47,914 nt of DNA from Martinezella lusitana (lineage in GTDB: Bacteria; Pseudomonadota; Alphaproteobacteria; Rhizobiales; Rhizobiaceae). Under the pieces are notes generated by a model that saw only the letters and a program-made list of their open reading frames with translations, ran no database searches and had not been told where the DNA came from. Shown in pieces: positions 1 through 8,444 of this stretch. A program made the translations under genes and the position numbers. The first letter of the stretch is position 1; every line of letters starts with the position of its first letter. The stretch is from contig NZ_WUEY01000034.1 in NCBI RefSeq assembly GCF_010668395.1, forward strand, positions 1-47,914, given 5' to 3'.

Positions 1-613
1 GCAGGCCCCAGATATAATAATCGACGCCGACGTCGGGACTGTAGGCGATGCCGGAAAGCGGCGGATAGGCGAGCCAGCCGGTCTTTGCGAATTCGCCGAT
101 GAAGAGCGAGATCATGATGATGATCGCGCCGGCCGTCGTCATCCAGAACGAGAAGTTGTTCAGGAACGGGAAGGACACGTCGCGCGCGCCGATCTGCAGC
201 GGCACGACGAGGTTCATCAGGCCGGTGACGAAGGGCATCGCCACGAAAAAGATCATGATGACGCCGTGGGCGGTGAAGATCTGGTCGTAATGGTGCGGCG
301 GCAGGTAGCCCTCGGAACCGTTGAAGGCGATGGCCTGCTGCACGCGCATGAGCAGCGCGTCCGAAAAGCCGCGCAGCAGCATGATCAGCGCCAGCACCAC
401 GTACATGATGCCGATCTTCTTGTGATCGATGCTGGTGAACCACTCCTTCCAGAGGAAGCCCCAGAGGCGGAAATAGGTCAGCAGGCCGAGAACGGCGATA
501 CCGCCGATGGCGACGCCGATGAAGGTCGCGACGAGGATCGGCTCGTGATACGGGATGGAGTCGAGCGTCAGCCGGCCGAAGATGAACTTCAGGAGGTCAG
601 GATTGGAAAACAT
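1..613 (-). CDS. cyoB: Cytochrome bo3 ubiquinol oxidase subunit I, N-terminal part (runs off window)
   Basis: This is the catalytic heme-copper subunit of the quinol oxidase, an inner-membrane proton pump that reduces O2 with electrons from ubiquinol. Only the first ~204 residues lie in the window and the frame is open to the left edge. The protein starts MFSNPDLLKFIFGRL and contains the CyoB-type stretch WKEWFTSIDHKKIGIMYV followed by hydrophobic helices. A heme-ligand region is visible as HHYDQIFTAHGVIMIFF around residues 105-121, and LVVPLQIGARDVSFPF follows. The long N-terminal helix before the SIDHKK motif is typical of CyoB rather than of aa3 CtaD. The gene lies downstream of cyoA and the SCO gene on the same strand, so the cluster order is cyoA-SCO-cyoB. 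The start at 613 is weakly supported by a GGGG about 10 nt upstream and strongly by family homology. Confidence 0.93.
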   Translation of the reverse strand, partial: MFSNPDLLKFIFGRLTLDSIPYHEPILVATFIGVAIGGIAVLGLLTYFRLWGFLWKEWFTSIDHKKIGIMYVVLALIMLLRGFSDALLMRVQQAIAFNGSEGYLPPHHYDQIFTAHGVIMIFFVAMPFVTGLMNLVVPLQIGARDVSFPFLNNFSFWMTTAGAIIIMISLFIGEFAKTGWLAYPPLSGIAYSPDVGVDYYIWGL

Positions 614-723
614 TGGATAGGCCCCATGGTGGCGACGGGTTTGCGTCACCGATTTTTGCCGCCGGTACGGAAAAACGCCGTCCTGGCAGGACACGAATTG
701 AGAAAGCTACGGATGGGCTCTCG

Positions 724-1316
724 TCACTTGAGCAGCTTGCGGGTTTTATCGACCGCCGAATCCGCGCTCTCTCGATAGGCAATTGTGCCTTTGAGATCGC
801 CGTTGCATCGACAAGGAGAACCGAGGCCGTATGGTCCATTGTATAATCACCATCGTCGGTCGGAACTTTCTTGGCGTAGATCCGCCATCCCTTGATCACG
901 CGTTGAACCTCCGCCGGATCGCCGGTTATGCCCGTCACCTTGTCGCTGAACGAGGAGACATATGTCCGCATTGTTTCGGGCGTGTCCCGCTCCGGATCGA
1001 CCGAGAAGAAGAAGGCGTGCAGGTCCTTGGCGCCTGGTCCAAGCGTCTTGAACCAACCAGACATCTCAAAAAGCGTTGTCGGGCAGATTTCAGGGCAATG
1101 CGTAAACCCGAAAAAGACAAGCGACGGATGTCCCTTCAACGCAGCCTCGGTAATCGGTTGGCCGTTGTCAGCGATCAGGCGAAAGCTCGCCCCGAAACCT
1201 GACGACGCGGGCTCCTGTTTGCCCGCCGGCATCTTCGAGACATAGCCGGCGGCACTCACACCCGCGAGCACGGCAAAGCCGATAACGACGGAGAGGAACG
1301 TTTTCCTGTTGATCAT
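724..1316 (-). pseudogene. SCO1/SenC family copper chaperone, frameshifted near 3' end
   Basis: SCO/SenC proteins are membrane-anchored periplasmic thioredoxin-fold copper chaperones, normally for the CuA site of cytochrome oxidases. The start at 1316 (MINRKTFLSVV) has AAGGTG 8 nt upstream. An N-terminal membrane anchor is followed by the copper motif HCPEICPTT and, later, the conserved histidine in MDHTAS. Just after that histidine, at about 798-803, the frame is lost. The expected C-terminus (GTIAYRESADSAVDKTRKLL then a stop at 724-726) sits in the next frame, consistent with loss of one G from a GGG run. The actual reading frame continues in the wrong phase to 597 and overlaps the start of cyoB. 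Because all copper ligands precede the break, residual activity is possible. Its place between cyoA and cyoB is unusual, since bo3 oxidases have no CuA. Confidence 0.85.
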
Positions 1317-1346
1317 GGTATGCACCTTGATAGATGGCTGGACGGC

Positions 1347-2483
1347 TTAGAAGCTGAGCTTCGCTGCTGGCGGAAGCACTTCGCTGCCGCCAGGACCAGA
1401 ACCGGTTGGTGTGCACCGCGCGACGACGAAGGGCAGCGAGCTGCGCCCATTTGCCCCCCATGTTCGCTCGCGATCGTAGGTGAGTCTGAAGACGTTGTTG
1501 ACCGACTCCATGCCGCCGCCACCCCTGGCATCGAGGTCGTACATTTCGTTGAGACACATTTTCGATGGATCCGTGCACATGTTCAGGATGGCATCGTAGA
1601 GGCCGTCTTCGACCCTTGCGTAGTACCGCACGGGATCGTTTTGGCTCGGAAGGTCGAGATCGCGATAGACAGGTCGCGTCAACGCAACACCGCCGTTTCG
1701 CACTCTTGCGACCCAACGGTCGAAGTCATCCTTTTCCATTCCGTGGAACTTGAAGCGCATCTGGGAAAACCCGGGCCCGCTGTAGTTTGCGGAAAAACCG
1801 TCGTAGATGCCCACGTGATTGATGACGGCATGCATCTTTGTTTCCATGCCGGCCATCGCATAGATCTGTCCGGCAAGTGCGGGGATGTAAAACGAGTTCA
1901 TGACCGTCGAGGCGGTGATCTTGAAGTTGATGGGAACATCAACAGGCGCAGCCAATTCGTTGACGGTCGCTATTTTGAGGTCGGGATAGACAAACAACCA
2001 CTTCCAATCCATGGCCACGACTTCGACCGTGAGCGGCTTGACGTCCGGGGTGACCATTCGGTCGGCGTCGATCCGGTCAAGTTGGCGGTATGGGTCGAGC
2101 TTATGCGTGCTGATCCATGTGATCGTCCCAAGGGCGATAATGATGGCGAGTGGAGCCGACCAAACGATGATTTCCAGTCGCGTGGAATGATGCCATTCAG
2201 GATCATAGGGCGCGGAAGTATTAGAACTGCGATAACGAAACGCAAAAAACAGGGTCAGCATGATCACCGGCACGATGATCAGAAGCATCAGCACGGTGGA
2301 GATGACAATGAGGTCACGTTGCTGTGCGGCGACATCACCTGACGGCGCCATCACCACCAGGTTGCAACCCGCCAGCGAGGCGAAGAGCGGCATGAGAGAA
2401 AGGCGCACCGTGATCCGCGCGAACGATCTTAGCGTTCGACATGCGTGATCAACGGCGGCCCTCGGCAGAGAAGGTGCGATCAT
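1347..2483 (-). CDS. cyoA: Cytochrome bo3 ubiquinol oxidase subunit II (lipoprotein)
   Basis: This is subunit II of the cytochrome bo3 quinol oxidase. The 378-residue product has a lipoprotein signal ending in ASLAGC (Cys40). Two membrane helices follow (about residues 58-82 and 100-125), then a periplasmic cupredoxin domain beginning near VVAMDWKWLFVYPD. The CuA ligands of aa3-type subunit II are absent: the corresponding loop reads FSANYSGPGFSQM, as in quinol oxidases, so the assignment to CyoA is firm. The C-terminus carries a Cys-containing stretch (MCTDPSKMCLNEMYD) and a low-complexity tail. The start at 2483 is preceded by GGAA about 8 nt upstream, but the signal peptide would be unusually long, so an internal GTG/ATG start is possible. 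It is followed 30 nt later by the SCO gene on the same strand. Confidence 0.93.
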   Translation of the reverse strand: MIAPSLPRAAVDHACRTLRSFARITVRLSLMPLFASLAGCNLVVMAPSGDVAAQQRDLIVISTVLMLLIIVPVIMLTLFFAFRYRSSNTSAPYDPEWHHSTRLEIIVWSAPLAIIIALGTITWISTHKLDPYRQLDRIDADRMVTPDVKPLTVEVVAMDWKWLFVYPDLKIATVNELAAPVDVPINFKITASTVMNSFYIPALAGQIYAMAGMETKMHAVINHVGIYDGFSANYSGPGFSQMRFKFHGMEKDDFDRWVARVRNGGVALTRPVYRDLDLPSQNDPVRYYARVEDGLYDAILNMCTDPSKMCLNEMYDLDARGGGGMESVNNVFRLTYDRERTWGANGRSSLPFVVARCTPTGSGPGGSEVLPPAAKLSF

Positions 2484-2550
2484 AAAGATGTTCCGAAAAT
2501 TTGTTGGCGCGGAGGGCGCCGGTCCTGAATGTGGGTTTTATCCCGAAGGA

Positions 2551-2934
2551 TCAGACCAATTGGACTGAACGCGGCGGCGCGCGCGGCCGCGATTTCGGAG
2601 GCACGAAGGGATAGAGCGGTGTCGGACGTGCGCCAGGCAACGCAGGCTGCAGCGAGAACGCAATCCGCCGACCGCATTGATCCGAAGGCGGAGGCAGAAG
2701 GACGGATGCGATAATCCTGCAGGCCTCGCAACTTTGCGCAAAACCTGCCGGTTGCTTTCCGCCAGAACTTTTGTCGTTTTCGCAAAGCGACGGGATAGAG
2801 CCGTCGGGCAGAGCGAATTCGGCCGCCGCATCGATCCGCTGCTGCAAGAGCAAAACCGGACTGAATTGATGGCCGAAACCAACGGATGCCAGGGCCAGCA
2901 CGCATAGAATGCGTAAGTACCTGGTTACGATCAT
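2551..2934 (-). CDS. DUF2946-like small exported protein
   Basis: This putative 127-residue protein sits 67 bp upstream of cyoA on the same strand. It begins with a hydrophobic leader (MIVTRYLRILCVLALASVGFG). The middle carries a Cys pair in QSCEACRII followed by a proline run (LLPPPSD), and the tail is rich in Pro/Arg (PKSRPRAPPRS). This arrangement of leader, C-x-x-C, LPPP and a terminal RAPP is typical of the DUF2946 family, which is often found near copper or respiratory genes and whose role is not established. The start at 2934 is chosen because the leader begins there; an in-frame ATG further upstream (MNEGCRAVFFER-) is possible. No strong ribosome binding site is seen. The neighbouring quinol oxidase and SCO chaperone suggest a metal- or oxidase-related role, which is inference. 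Confidence 0.6.
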   Translation of the reverse strand: MIVTRYLRILCVLALASVGFGHQFSPVLLLQQRIDAAAEFALPDGSIPSLCENDKSSGGKQPAGFAQSCEACRIIASVLLPPPSDQCGRRIAFSLQPALPGARPTPLYPFVPPKSRPRAPPRSVQLV

Positions 2935-3568
2935 CCGTTCGAAAAACACGGCCCTGCATCCCTCATTCATCCGAACCCGCGGATGGCACCCGCGGCGTCT
3001 AAACATTCGCCCTTGATCGAAGCCCTTCGCAAGCCACTGATATAACTTCGTGTTTTTTAGTATCCAAAGCGACGGCGAAGAGTGCAAGGTTGCGATCTTG
3101 CACCAGGAGGCTTCCGACACGCGCTGCTCATCGACAGCGTTAACGATGATCGCTTCGCAACGCAACACGAGGCCGTCGGCGCCGACCCGCAAATCGAGCA
3201 TTATGACGCGATCTGAGGTGTCTTTGTCCGAAAGGAACGGCTGACATGCGTCTGCTTGCCCCTTGTCGATGGACGGGGCGCATGCGGGCGCTGTCTCTTG
3301 AATCGAAGGAAGATCGGCAGCGAACTTGTGAACCGCGTAGCTCTGTCAGACCCGGCAGCAGCCGGGCGAGGATGAGGGGACGATGCGCATGGCGATGGAG
3401 CGGCCAGTCATAGAAGTGGCATTATGTTCCAATCCCCATGCCCAAGGCCCGAATAAGGAGAGCTTGTCAACATGCAGCTTATCTAATCGATATTATGTTT
3501 TGCGCCCGATTGACGTCGTTCTTCTCTTGCCGTTTTTGTGTCGGCCCGAAACCGGAGGAGGAGACGGA
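2935..3568. other. Intergenic region between the cyo cluster and panC, with one GC hairpin
   Basis: No convincing gene is seen in this 634-bp stretch between the leftward cyo cluster and the rightward pan operon. It presumably holds both promoters. One perfect hairpin, CCCGGC-AGCA-GCCGGG, lies at 3351-3366 and is followed by a purine-rich GAGGATGAGGGGACG segment, not by a T-tract, so it does not look like an intrinsic terminator. A TTGTCA (3464-3469) and a TATTAT (3491-3496) lie upstream of panC, but their 21-bp spacing is too long for a normal promoter. I could not match the segment to a known riboswitch. Confidence 0.4.
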
Positions 3569-4438
3569 ATGAAGGTTTATGCAAGCATCGAAGCGCTACG
3601 CCACGCGCTCGCAGGCCTGAGGGGAGAGGGGCGCACGGTCGGGTTGGTCCCGACAATGGGCTATCTGCATGCCGGGCATATGGAGCTGATGGCCCGTGCG
3701 CGCGCCGCAAATGACATCGTCGTTGCCTCGATTTTCGTCAATCCTCTGCAATTTGGCCCCAACGAGGATCTGACGAAATATCCCCGGGATCTCGAGCGCG
3801 ACGGCACAATGCTCAGGGAGGCGGGCGTTGATATCCTGTTTGCTCCGACCGTCGAAGACATGTACCCGCGCCCTATGCTGACGGTGGTCGATGTTCCCGT
3901 GCTTGGCGGGCTGTTGGAAGGCTCGGTCCGGCCCGGGCACTTTGCCGGCGTCGCAACGGTCGTCTGCAAAATCCTCAACATTGTTTAGCCCGACAGGGCC
4001 TATTTCGGCGAAAAGGACTATCAGCAGGTTGTGATCATCGAGCAAATGGTGGACGATCTCGCAATCCCGGTCGAGATCATCCGCGTGCCCACGATGCGCG
4101 ACAGCGACGGTCTCGCTCTTTCATCGCGCAACGTTTATCTCAGTGGGCTCGAAAGAAAGGCTGCGGTCATTGTGCCGCGGGCGCTCGACGAGGCCGAGCG
4201 GCTCGTGGCATCAGGCGTTTCAAGTGCCGATGATCTTTGAAGCAAGCTCGCGGCGTTTCTCAGTCGTGAACCCTTGGCAAAACCGGAAGTCATAGAGGTC
4301 CGAGACGCAACAACCCTTCAACCTGTCTCGTCAATCGATCGTCCGATCGTCATTGCCCTCTTTGTCCGGTTCGGGACCACGCGTCTCCTTGATAACCGTG
4401 TCGTGGCGGCCAATCGAAGCACGGGAGCTGCAGCGTGA
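3569..4438 (+). pseudogene. panC: Pantoate--beta-alanine ligase, two in-frame nonsense codons
   Basis: PanC condenses pantoate with beta-alanine to make pantothenate (vitamin B5), the precursor of CoA. The start at 3569 has a strong GGAGGAGGAG ribosome site. The N-terminal nucleotidyltransferase signature is clear: VPTMGYLHAGHMEL, then FVNPLQFGPNEDL, and later RDSDGLALSSRNVYLS. The frame is broken by TAG at 3986-3988 after KILNIV, where the family has Gln (CAG), and by TGA at 4238-4240 after SADDL. Both fit C-to-T changes. Homology continues in the same frame across both stops to the normal end at 4438 (NRSTGAAA), giving about 289 codons, the usual PanC length. The terminal TGA overlaps the GTG start of panB, the usual rhizobial panCB arrangement. 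The longest product would be ~139 residues and lack half of the active site. Confidence 0.9.
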
Positions 4439-5251
4439 GCACACCATCATCCACCAAGCGGCTGTCACCCCCTGGCATTCGCGCCATGAAGGGTTCGCGC
4501 CCGATCGTCTGCCTGACGGCCTATACGACCCCGATCGCGCGCCTGCTCGATGAGCATTGCGACCTGCTGTTGGTCGGGGATTCGCTCGGCAAGTGCTTTA
4601 CGGGATGGAAACGACCACTAGCGTGACACTCGACCTGATGATCGCGCATGGTCGGGCCGTCGTGCGTGGCGCCAGCAGGGCCTGCGTTACAGTCGATATG
4701 CCGTTTGGCACCTATCAGGAAACGAAAGAGCTAGCCTTTCGCAATGCCGTTCGGATCCTGCAGGAAACGGGATGTGATTCCGTCAAGCTCGAAGGCGGCG
4801 AAGAAATGGCCGAAACCGTCTCCTTCCTGTCAAAGCGCGGCATTCCGGTCCTCGGCCATGTGGGACTGATGCCACAGCTCGTGCATGCGACGGGCGGTTA
4901 CCGCTCGCTCGTCACTCCGACGTCGAGGCGTCCAAGATACGTCAAGACGCCCACGCGATCGCCGACGCGGGCGCTTTCGGCCTTGTCATTGAAGGAACGG
5001 CGGAGCCACTGGCCCGCGAGATCACCGGAACACTGAAGGTTCCGACGATCGGCATTGGTGCGTCGTCGGCATGCGACGGGCAGATACTCGTCTCCGACGA
5101 TATGCTCGGCTCGTTCAATGACTTCAAACCCCGCTTCGTCAAAAGGTATGACGAACTCGCCGAACGCATTGCGCAGGCGGCCGCACACTACGCCGACGAC
5201 GTGCGTTCGCGCTCCTTTCCGGCGCCCGAACATACTTCTGGAAAAAAATGA
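4435..5251 (+). pseudogene. panB: 3-methyl-2-oxobutanoate hydroxymethyltransferase, two frameshifts
   Basis: PanB makes ketopantoate from 2-ketoisovalerate and 5,10-methylene-tetrahydrofolate, the first committed step to pantothenate. A GTG start at 4435 overlaps the panC stop. The reading frame begins normally (IVCLTAYTTPIARLLDEHCD, then LLLVGDSLG) but shifts at about 4591-4594, where the family has GMVLYGMETTT. The middle part continues one frame over through DMPFGTYQETKE, KLEGGEEMAETV and GHVGLMPQ. A second shift occurs at about 4910-4912 after GGYRSL. The last part (DAGAFGLVIEGTAEPLAREI, then IGIGASSACDGQILVSDDML) is in a third frame and ends at 5251 with HTSGKK. Each break fits loss of one base. 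With panC also broken, the operon cannot supply pantothenate as read here. Confidence 0.9.
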
Positions 5252-5973
5252 CGTGATCAGAGGCAAGTGACGGAAGGCCTTGATGCTTGCGGGCGATCGC
5301 GGCTGTCTGCAGGCCGGCACGCTGAGGATTGGCTGGGACAGGAAATGGCCCGCGTGCATGCATCTTTTGCTGTTTTAAGGATCGCTTAGGGAGATCCGCG
5401 ATCCTTGTCCGTCCCGCGCTGGCGCCCGACCCAGTCTGTCGCGCCTCAGAAACTGAGCCATCTCTACCATGGATCAGATGCAAGGATCTGTTGCCGCGCC
5501 GGGCCCTCTGGCCGGGCGCCAGCCTCGGCATGGTTGCCACCGCAATGTCTCATTTCAATCCGGCAGGAAACCCGCGACCGTTTTCGAGGGAAGAATGTCG
5601 TATTCGTCACGAACGATTCGTCCTATTCCGACCTCGGATCGAAACGACGCAGCCTTCGAGATGATTTCACGCAACGGATCGGAGCATGGCGATGCGGGTG
5701 CGGTAATTTCTTGAGGAGTGCCCGGTTGGATGGCCGACGATCGCTCGGCACGGTGACGACTGACGCATGCGCCGGCCAAGCCACAACAACGGCGAGACCC
5801 GAATGCCGATGCGGCACTCCTCGGCTGGCTGTTGCTGCGGTGAGGTCCGTAGATACTCCGAACACCACAAGACAGTGCACCTCCTGCCCATTTTGAGCAG
5901 AGCGGAAAAATCCCTGCCTTCAGGCAAGCGGAACCACTCCCAGTCCGCATGGGATTACTTATGTGAAAGGATC
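5252..5973. other. Gene-free stretch downstream of the broken panB
   Basis: This 722-bp stretch has several short open frames on both strands, but none has a recognisable domain, a good ribosome site or consistent codon use. It may be the eroded remainder of one or more genes. The only clear structure is the inverted repeat at 5377-5406, annotated separately. The last ~30 bases provide the ribosome site for the short-chain dehydrogenase at 5974. Confidence 0.4.
5377..5406. repeat. Inverted repeat, 9-bp perfect stem
   Basis: AAGGATCGC (5377-5385) and GCGATCCTT (5398-5406) form a perfect 9-bp stem around a 12-nt loop, 126 bp downstream of the panB stop. A TTTT precedes it on the plus strand, but neither strand has a T-tract after the stem, so a classical intrinsic terminator is doubtful. 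It could be the former end-of-operon structure for panCB. Confidence 0.5.
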
Positions 5974-6717
5974 ATGATGACCGAATTTCTAAACAAGCGC
6001 GCCCTGATCACTGGGGCCGCCCGCGGCATTGGCGCGGCGATCGCCCTCGATCTTGCCGAACGCGGCGCCGACATCGCCTTCACCTATGTCAGTTCGACCG
6101 AGGTCGCCGCCGAACTGGTTCGCAAGATCAAGGCTAAGGGTCGGCGTGCTTTTGCGATCAAAGCCGACAGCGCAGACGCCGGCGACGTAAAGCGATCGGT
6201 CGATGAAGCTGCCACGTTGCTTGGCGGATTGGACATTCTGGTCAACAACGCCGGCGTGCTGTTCATGGGTCTGGTCGAGGAGATGCAGCTCGAACACATC
6301 GACAAGATCCTCGCGGTCAACATCCGCGCCGTCGTGCTCGCCTCGCAAGCCGCCATTCCACACCTTAAGGAGGGCGGCAGGATCGTGACGATCGGCTCGT
6401 GTCTCGCCGAGCGCGTGGCGTTCCAGCAGGTCGCGGTCTATTCAATGTCGAAATCCGCGCTCCTGTCCTTTACCCGCGGTCTCTCGCGTGAACTGGGGCC
6501 GAGGGGGATTACCGTTAATCTTATTCACCCCGGCCCAACCGAGACCGACATGAGCCCACCGGATGCACCGGGGGCCGAAGCCATGCGCGCGCAGATCGCC
6601 CTCGGCCGATATGGCACGGACAAGGATGTCGCAGCGGCGGTCGCATTCATCGCAAGCCCGGCCGCAAGGCACATTACCGGCACGGGTCTGAACGTGGACG
6701 GCGGCATGAACGCTTGA
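5974..6717 (+). CDS. Short-chain dehydrogenase/reductase (SDR)
   Basis: This is a 247-residue classical SDR, probably an NAD(P)-dependent oxidoreductase of the 3-oxoacyl-ACP reductase (FabG)-like type; the substrate is not predictable. The cofactor motif TGAARGIGAA is near residue 14, followed by LVNNAGVLF. The catalytic region reads TIGSCLAERVAFQQ then YSMSK, giving Ser, Tyr and Lys. The PGPTETDMS loop and the C-terminal GTGLNVDGGM are standard for the family. The start MMTEFLNKR at 5974 has GAAAGGA a few nt upstream; the second ATG (5977) is equally possible. The gene stands alone after the decayed pan region and 278 bp before an MFS transporter on the same strand; a pairing of the two is only suggested by position. 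Confidence 0.9.
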   Translation: MMTEFLNKRALITGAARGIGAAIALDLAERGADIAFTYVSSTEVAAELVRKIKAKGRRAFAIKADSADAGDVKRSVDEAATLLGGLDILVNNAGVLFMGLVEEMQLEHIDKILAVNIRAVVLASQAAIPHLKEGGRIVTIGSCLAERVAFQQVAVYSMSKSALLSFTRGLSRELGPRGITVNLIHPGPTETDMSPPDAPGAEAMRAQIALGRYGTDKDVAAAVAFIASPAARHITGTGLNVDGGMNA

Positions 6718-6995
6718 TCCAATTGTTTTGGATGTCCTAGCCGGCAATCGGTCCGACCTGCGCAATCGATAAGATTTCCGCTCGTCCTGCTTTGCCAACA
6801 AGGCGCGGTGCAACAGCAATGTCGCATCGCGCCGTCACCGTGACGCAGCGATCGTTCGGCGATGCAGATCCGGCGACAGCCTGGCTCATCAGCGACCCGA
6901 GAGGCATCCGCTCCGTTCGCAGCAGCCTCTTGACGTTTGCCTCAGATGGCACGGCCCGAAGACCTCCCCATTCAGATCAATGAAAGGAACTATAC

Positions 6996-8204
6996 TTGTC
7001 ATCCTACGACGCCGAGATTGCGGATGGCGCGACCGTTCGCGAGGAAGAAATTTCAAACGGCCCCCTCGCATGGACCTCTGTTTTTGCCGTTGCACTTGGG
7101 ATTTTTGCCTTCGTCACGGCAGAATTCCTTCCGGTCGGTTTGCTGACCGAAATGGCGTCGGATCTCGGCGTGTCGGAGGGCAAAGCAGGGTTAATGGTCA
7201 CGATGCCCGGTGTGACGGCAGCCTTCATGGCTCCGGTTCTGACGGTCATCACGGGTAGATTGGACCGGCGCACTGTTCTTTGCATATTGATCGTCTTGCT
7301 TCTGCTTTCAAACCTCCTGACGGCGGTCGCTTCAGATTTCGTCATCGTCCTCATCGGACGGTTCTTCCTGGGCATGGGACTGGGAGGCTTCTGGGCGATT
7401 GGCGCCGCCCTCGGTCCGAGGCTGGTTCAACGCGCCTCGGCTGGAAAAGCAACCTCGATCATCTTCGCGGGCATTTACGTTGGCTCCGTTGCGGGTGTGC
7501 CGCTCGGGACCTTCCTGGGTAATGCCTTTGGGTGGCGACTTTCATTTGGCGTCTCTGCGGCGGTCTCCGCCATCCTGCTGCTGCTGTTGTTCGCCGTCAT
7601 GCCGAAACTGCCGCCGCTATCTCGCATCCTCTGGTCGGACCTTCCGGCGCTCCTCAACAATCCGGCCGCTCGTAGCGTCCTGTCTGTGGCCATTCTAGTC
7701 TTCTTCGGCTATTTCGCGGCCTATACCTACGTCACCCCGCTGCTCGTCCAAATATCCGGCCTCGAGCCGAATGTCGTCGCCATCGTGCTGGTCGGCTCGG
7801 GAATTGCAGGATTTTTTGGAAACCTGCTTGGCGGCTGGGCCGTCAGTCGAGGTTACCGGCGGCCTTTGCTTGTTGCGATCGCCCTCATGTTCGTCGCCAT
7901 CGGACTTCTTCCGATGACATATGGCCAACCATTCGCCGCAGTCGCGCTGGTCTGCCTCTGGGGTGCCGCGTACGGACCTATCCCAATGCTGCTCCAATCC
8001 TGGGTTTTGGATGCCGCATCCAAGTCGATGGAAAGCGGTTCGGCCCTTTACATTGGCTTGGTCCAAGCCGCGGTCGCGGCAGGATCCCTTGCCGGAGGCT
8101 TGCTGATGGACGCCACCGGCATATCGGCAACGATCTATTCGGGGGCAATCACCATCGGCTGCGCCCTGATCGCAACCTATGCGCTCGCGCCACGAGGGCG
8201 TTGA
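6996..8204 (+). CDS. MFS transporter, DHA1-type drug/metabolite exporter
   Basis: This is a 402-residue major facilitator superfamily protein with about 12 predicted membrane helices, most similar in style to the DHA1 AraJ/YdhP/PbuE group of exporters. Helix 1 contains the family hallmark FVTAEFLPVGLLTEMASDLGVSEGKAG. The loop between helices 2 and 3 reads GRLDRRT, and helix 5 carries the antiporter-like stretch YVGSVAGVPLGTFLGNAFGWR. These features indicate proton-coupled export of a small molecule, but the substrate is not predictable. The start is TTG at 6996 with GAAAGGAA 6 nt upstream; the N-terminus up to residue ~25 is cytoplasmic. A CGTCAC-C-GTGACG palindrome at 6833-6845 lies upstream and could be an operator; no regulator gene is adjacent. 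Confidence 0.9.
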   Translation: MSSYDAEIADGATVREEEISNGPLAWTSVFAVALGIFAFVTAEFLPVGLLTEMASDLGVSEGKAGLMVTMPGVTAAFMAPVLTVITGRLDRRTVLCILIVLLLLSNLLTAVASDFVIVLIGRFFLGMGLGGFWAIGAALGPRLVQRASAGKATSIIFAGIYVGSVAGVPLGTFLGNAFGWRLSFGVSAAVSAILLLLLFAVMPKLPPLSRILWSDLPALLNNPAARSVLSVAILVFFGYFAAYTYVTPLLVQISGLEPNVVAIVLVGSGIAGFFGNLLGGWAVSRGYRRPLLVAIALMFVAIGLLPMTYGQPFAAVALVCLWGAAYGPIPMLLQSWVLDAASKSMESGSALYIGLVQAAVAAGSLAGGLLMDATGISATIYSGAITIGCALIATYALAPRGR

Positions 8205-8243
8205 CCAGGACGGTATCCGCGTTTGCTTTTCTGCCGCGACCGA

Positions 8244-8273
8244 GGTGAATACACGTGGGGTGAATACACATGG
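8244..8273. repeat. Tandem direct repeat, two 15-bp units
   Basis: Two head-to-tail copies, GGTGAATACACGTGG (8244-8258) and GGTGAATACACATGG (8259-8273), differ at one base. They lie in the 240-bp gap between the convergent MFS and Lrp-type genes. No function is evident. Confidence 0.7.
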
Positions 8274-8444
8274 CAGGAATTTTCCTGACCGCTCGTTTCC
8301 GACCGCGTGAGAGCCGATCGATATCGGCTTTCGACCGTCCCATGGTTCGCCGAGACGAGCACGCGCCGCCGGCTCTTGACGTCCATCGCACGTTCAGCGC
8401 GGCGCTCTCGCGCATTGTCTCCGGCCGCCCCAGGGCGTCAATAT

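Noticed and set aside
1..613. Cytochrome c oxidase aa3 subunit I (ctaD)
   Set aside because: The extended N-terminus with DSIPYHEP and SIDHKKIG, and the adjacent CyoA lacking CuA ligands, indicate a quinol oxidase.
3351..3366. Intrinsic terminator or riboswitch upstream of panC
   Set aside because: The GC hairpin has no following T-tract and I could not match the region to a known riboswitch consensus.
6717..6733. ATCCAA-TTGTT-TTGGAT hairpin after the SDR gene as a terminator
   Set aside because: A 6-bp AT-rich stem overlapping the stop codon without a T-tract is too weak to call.
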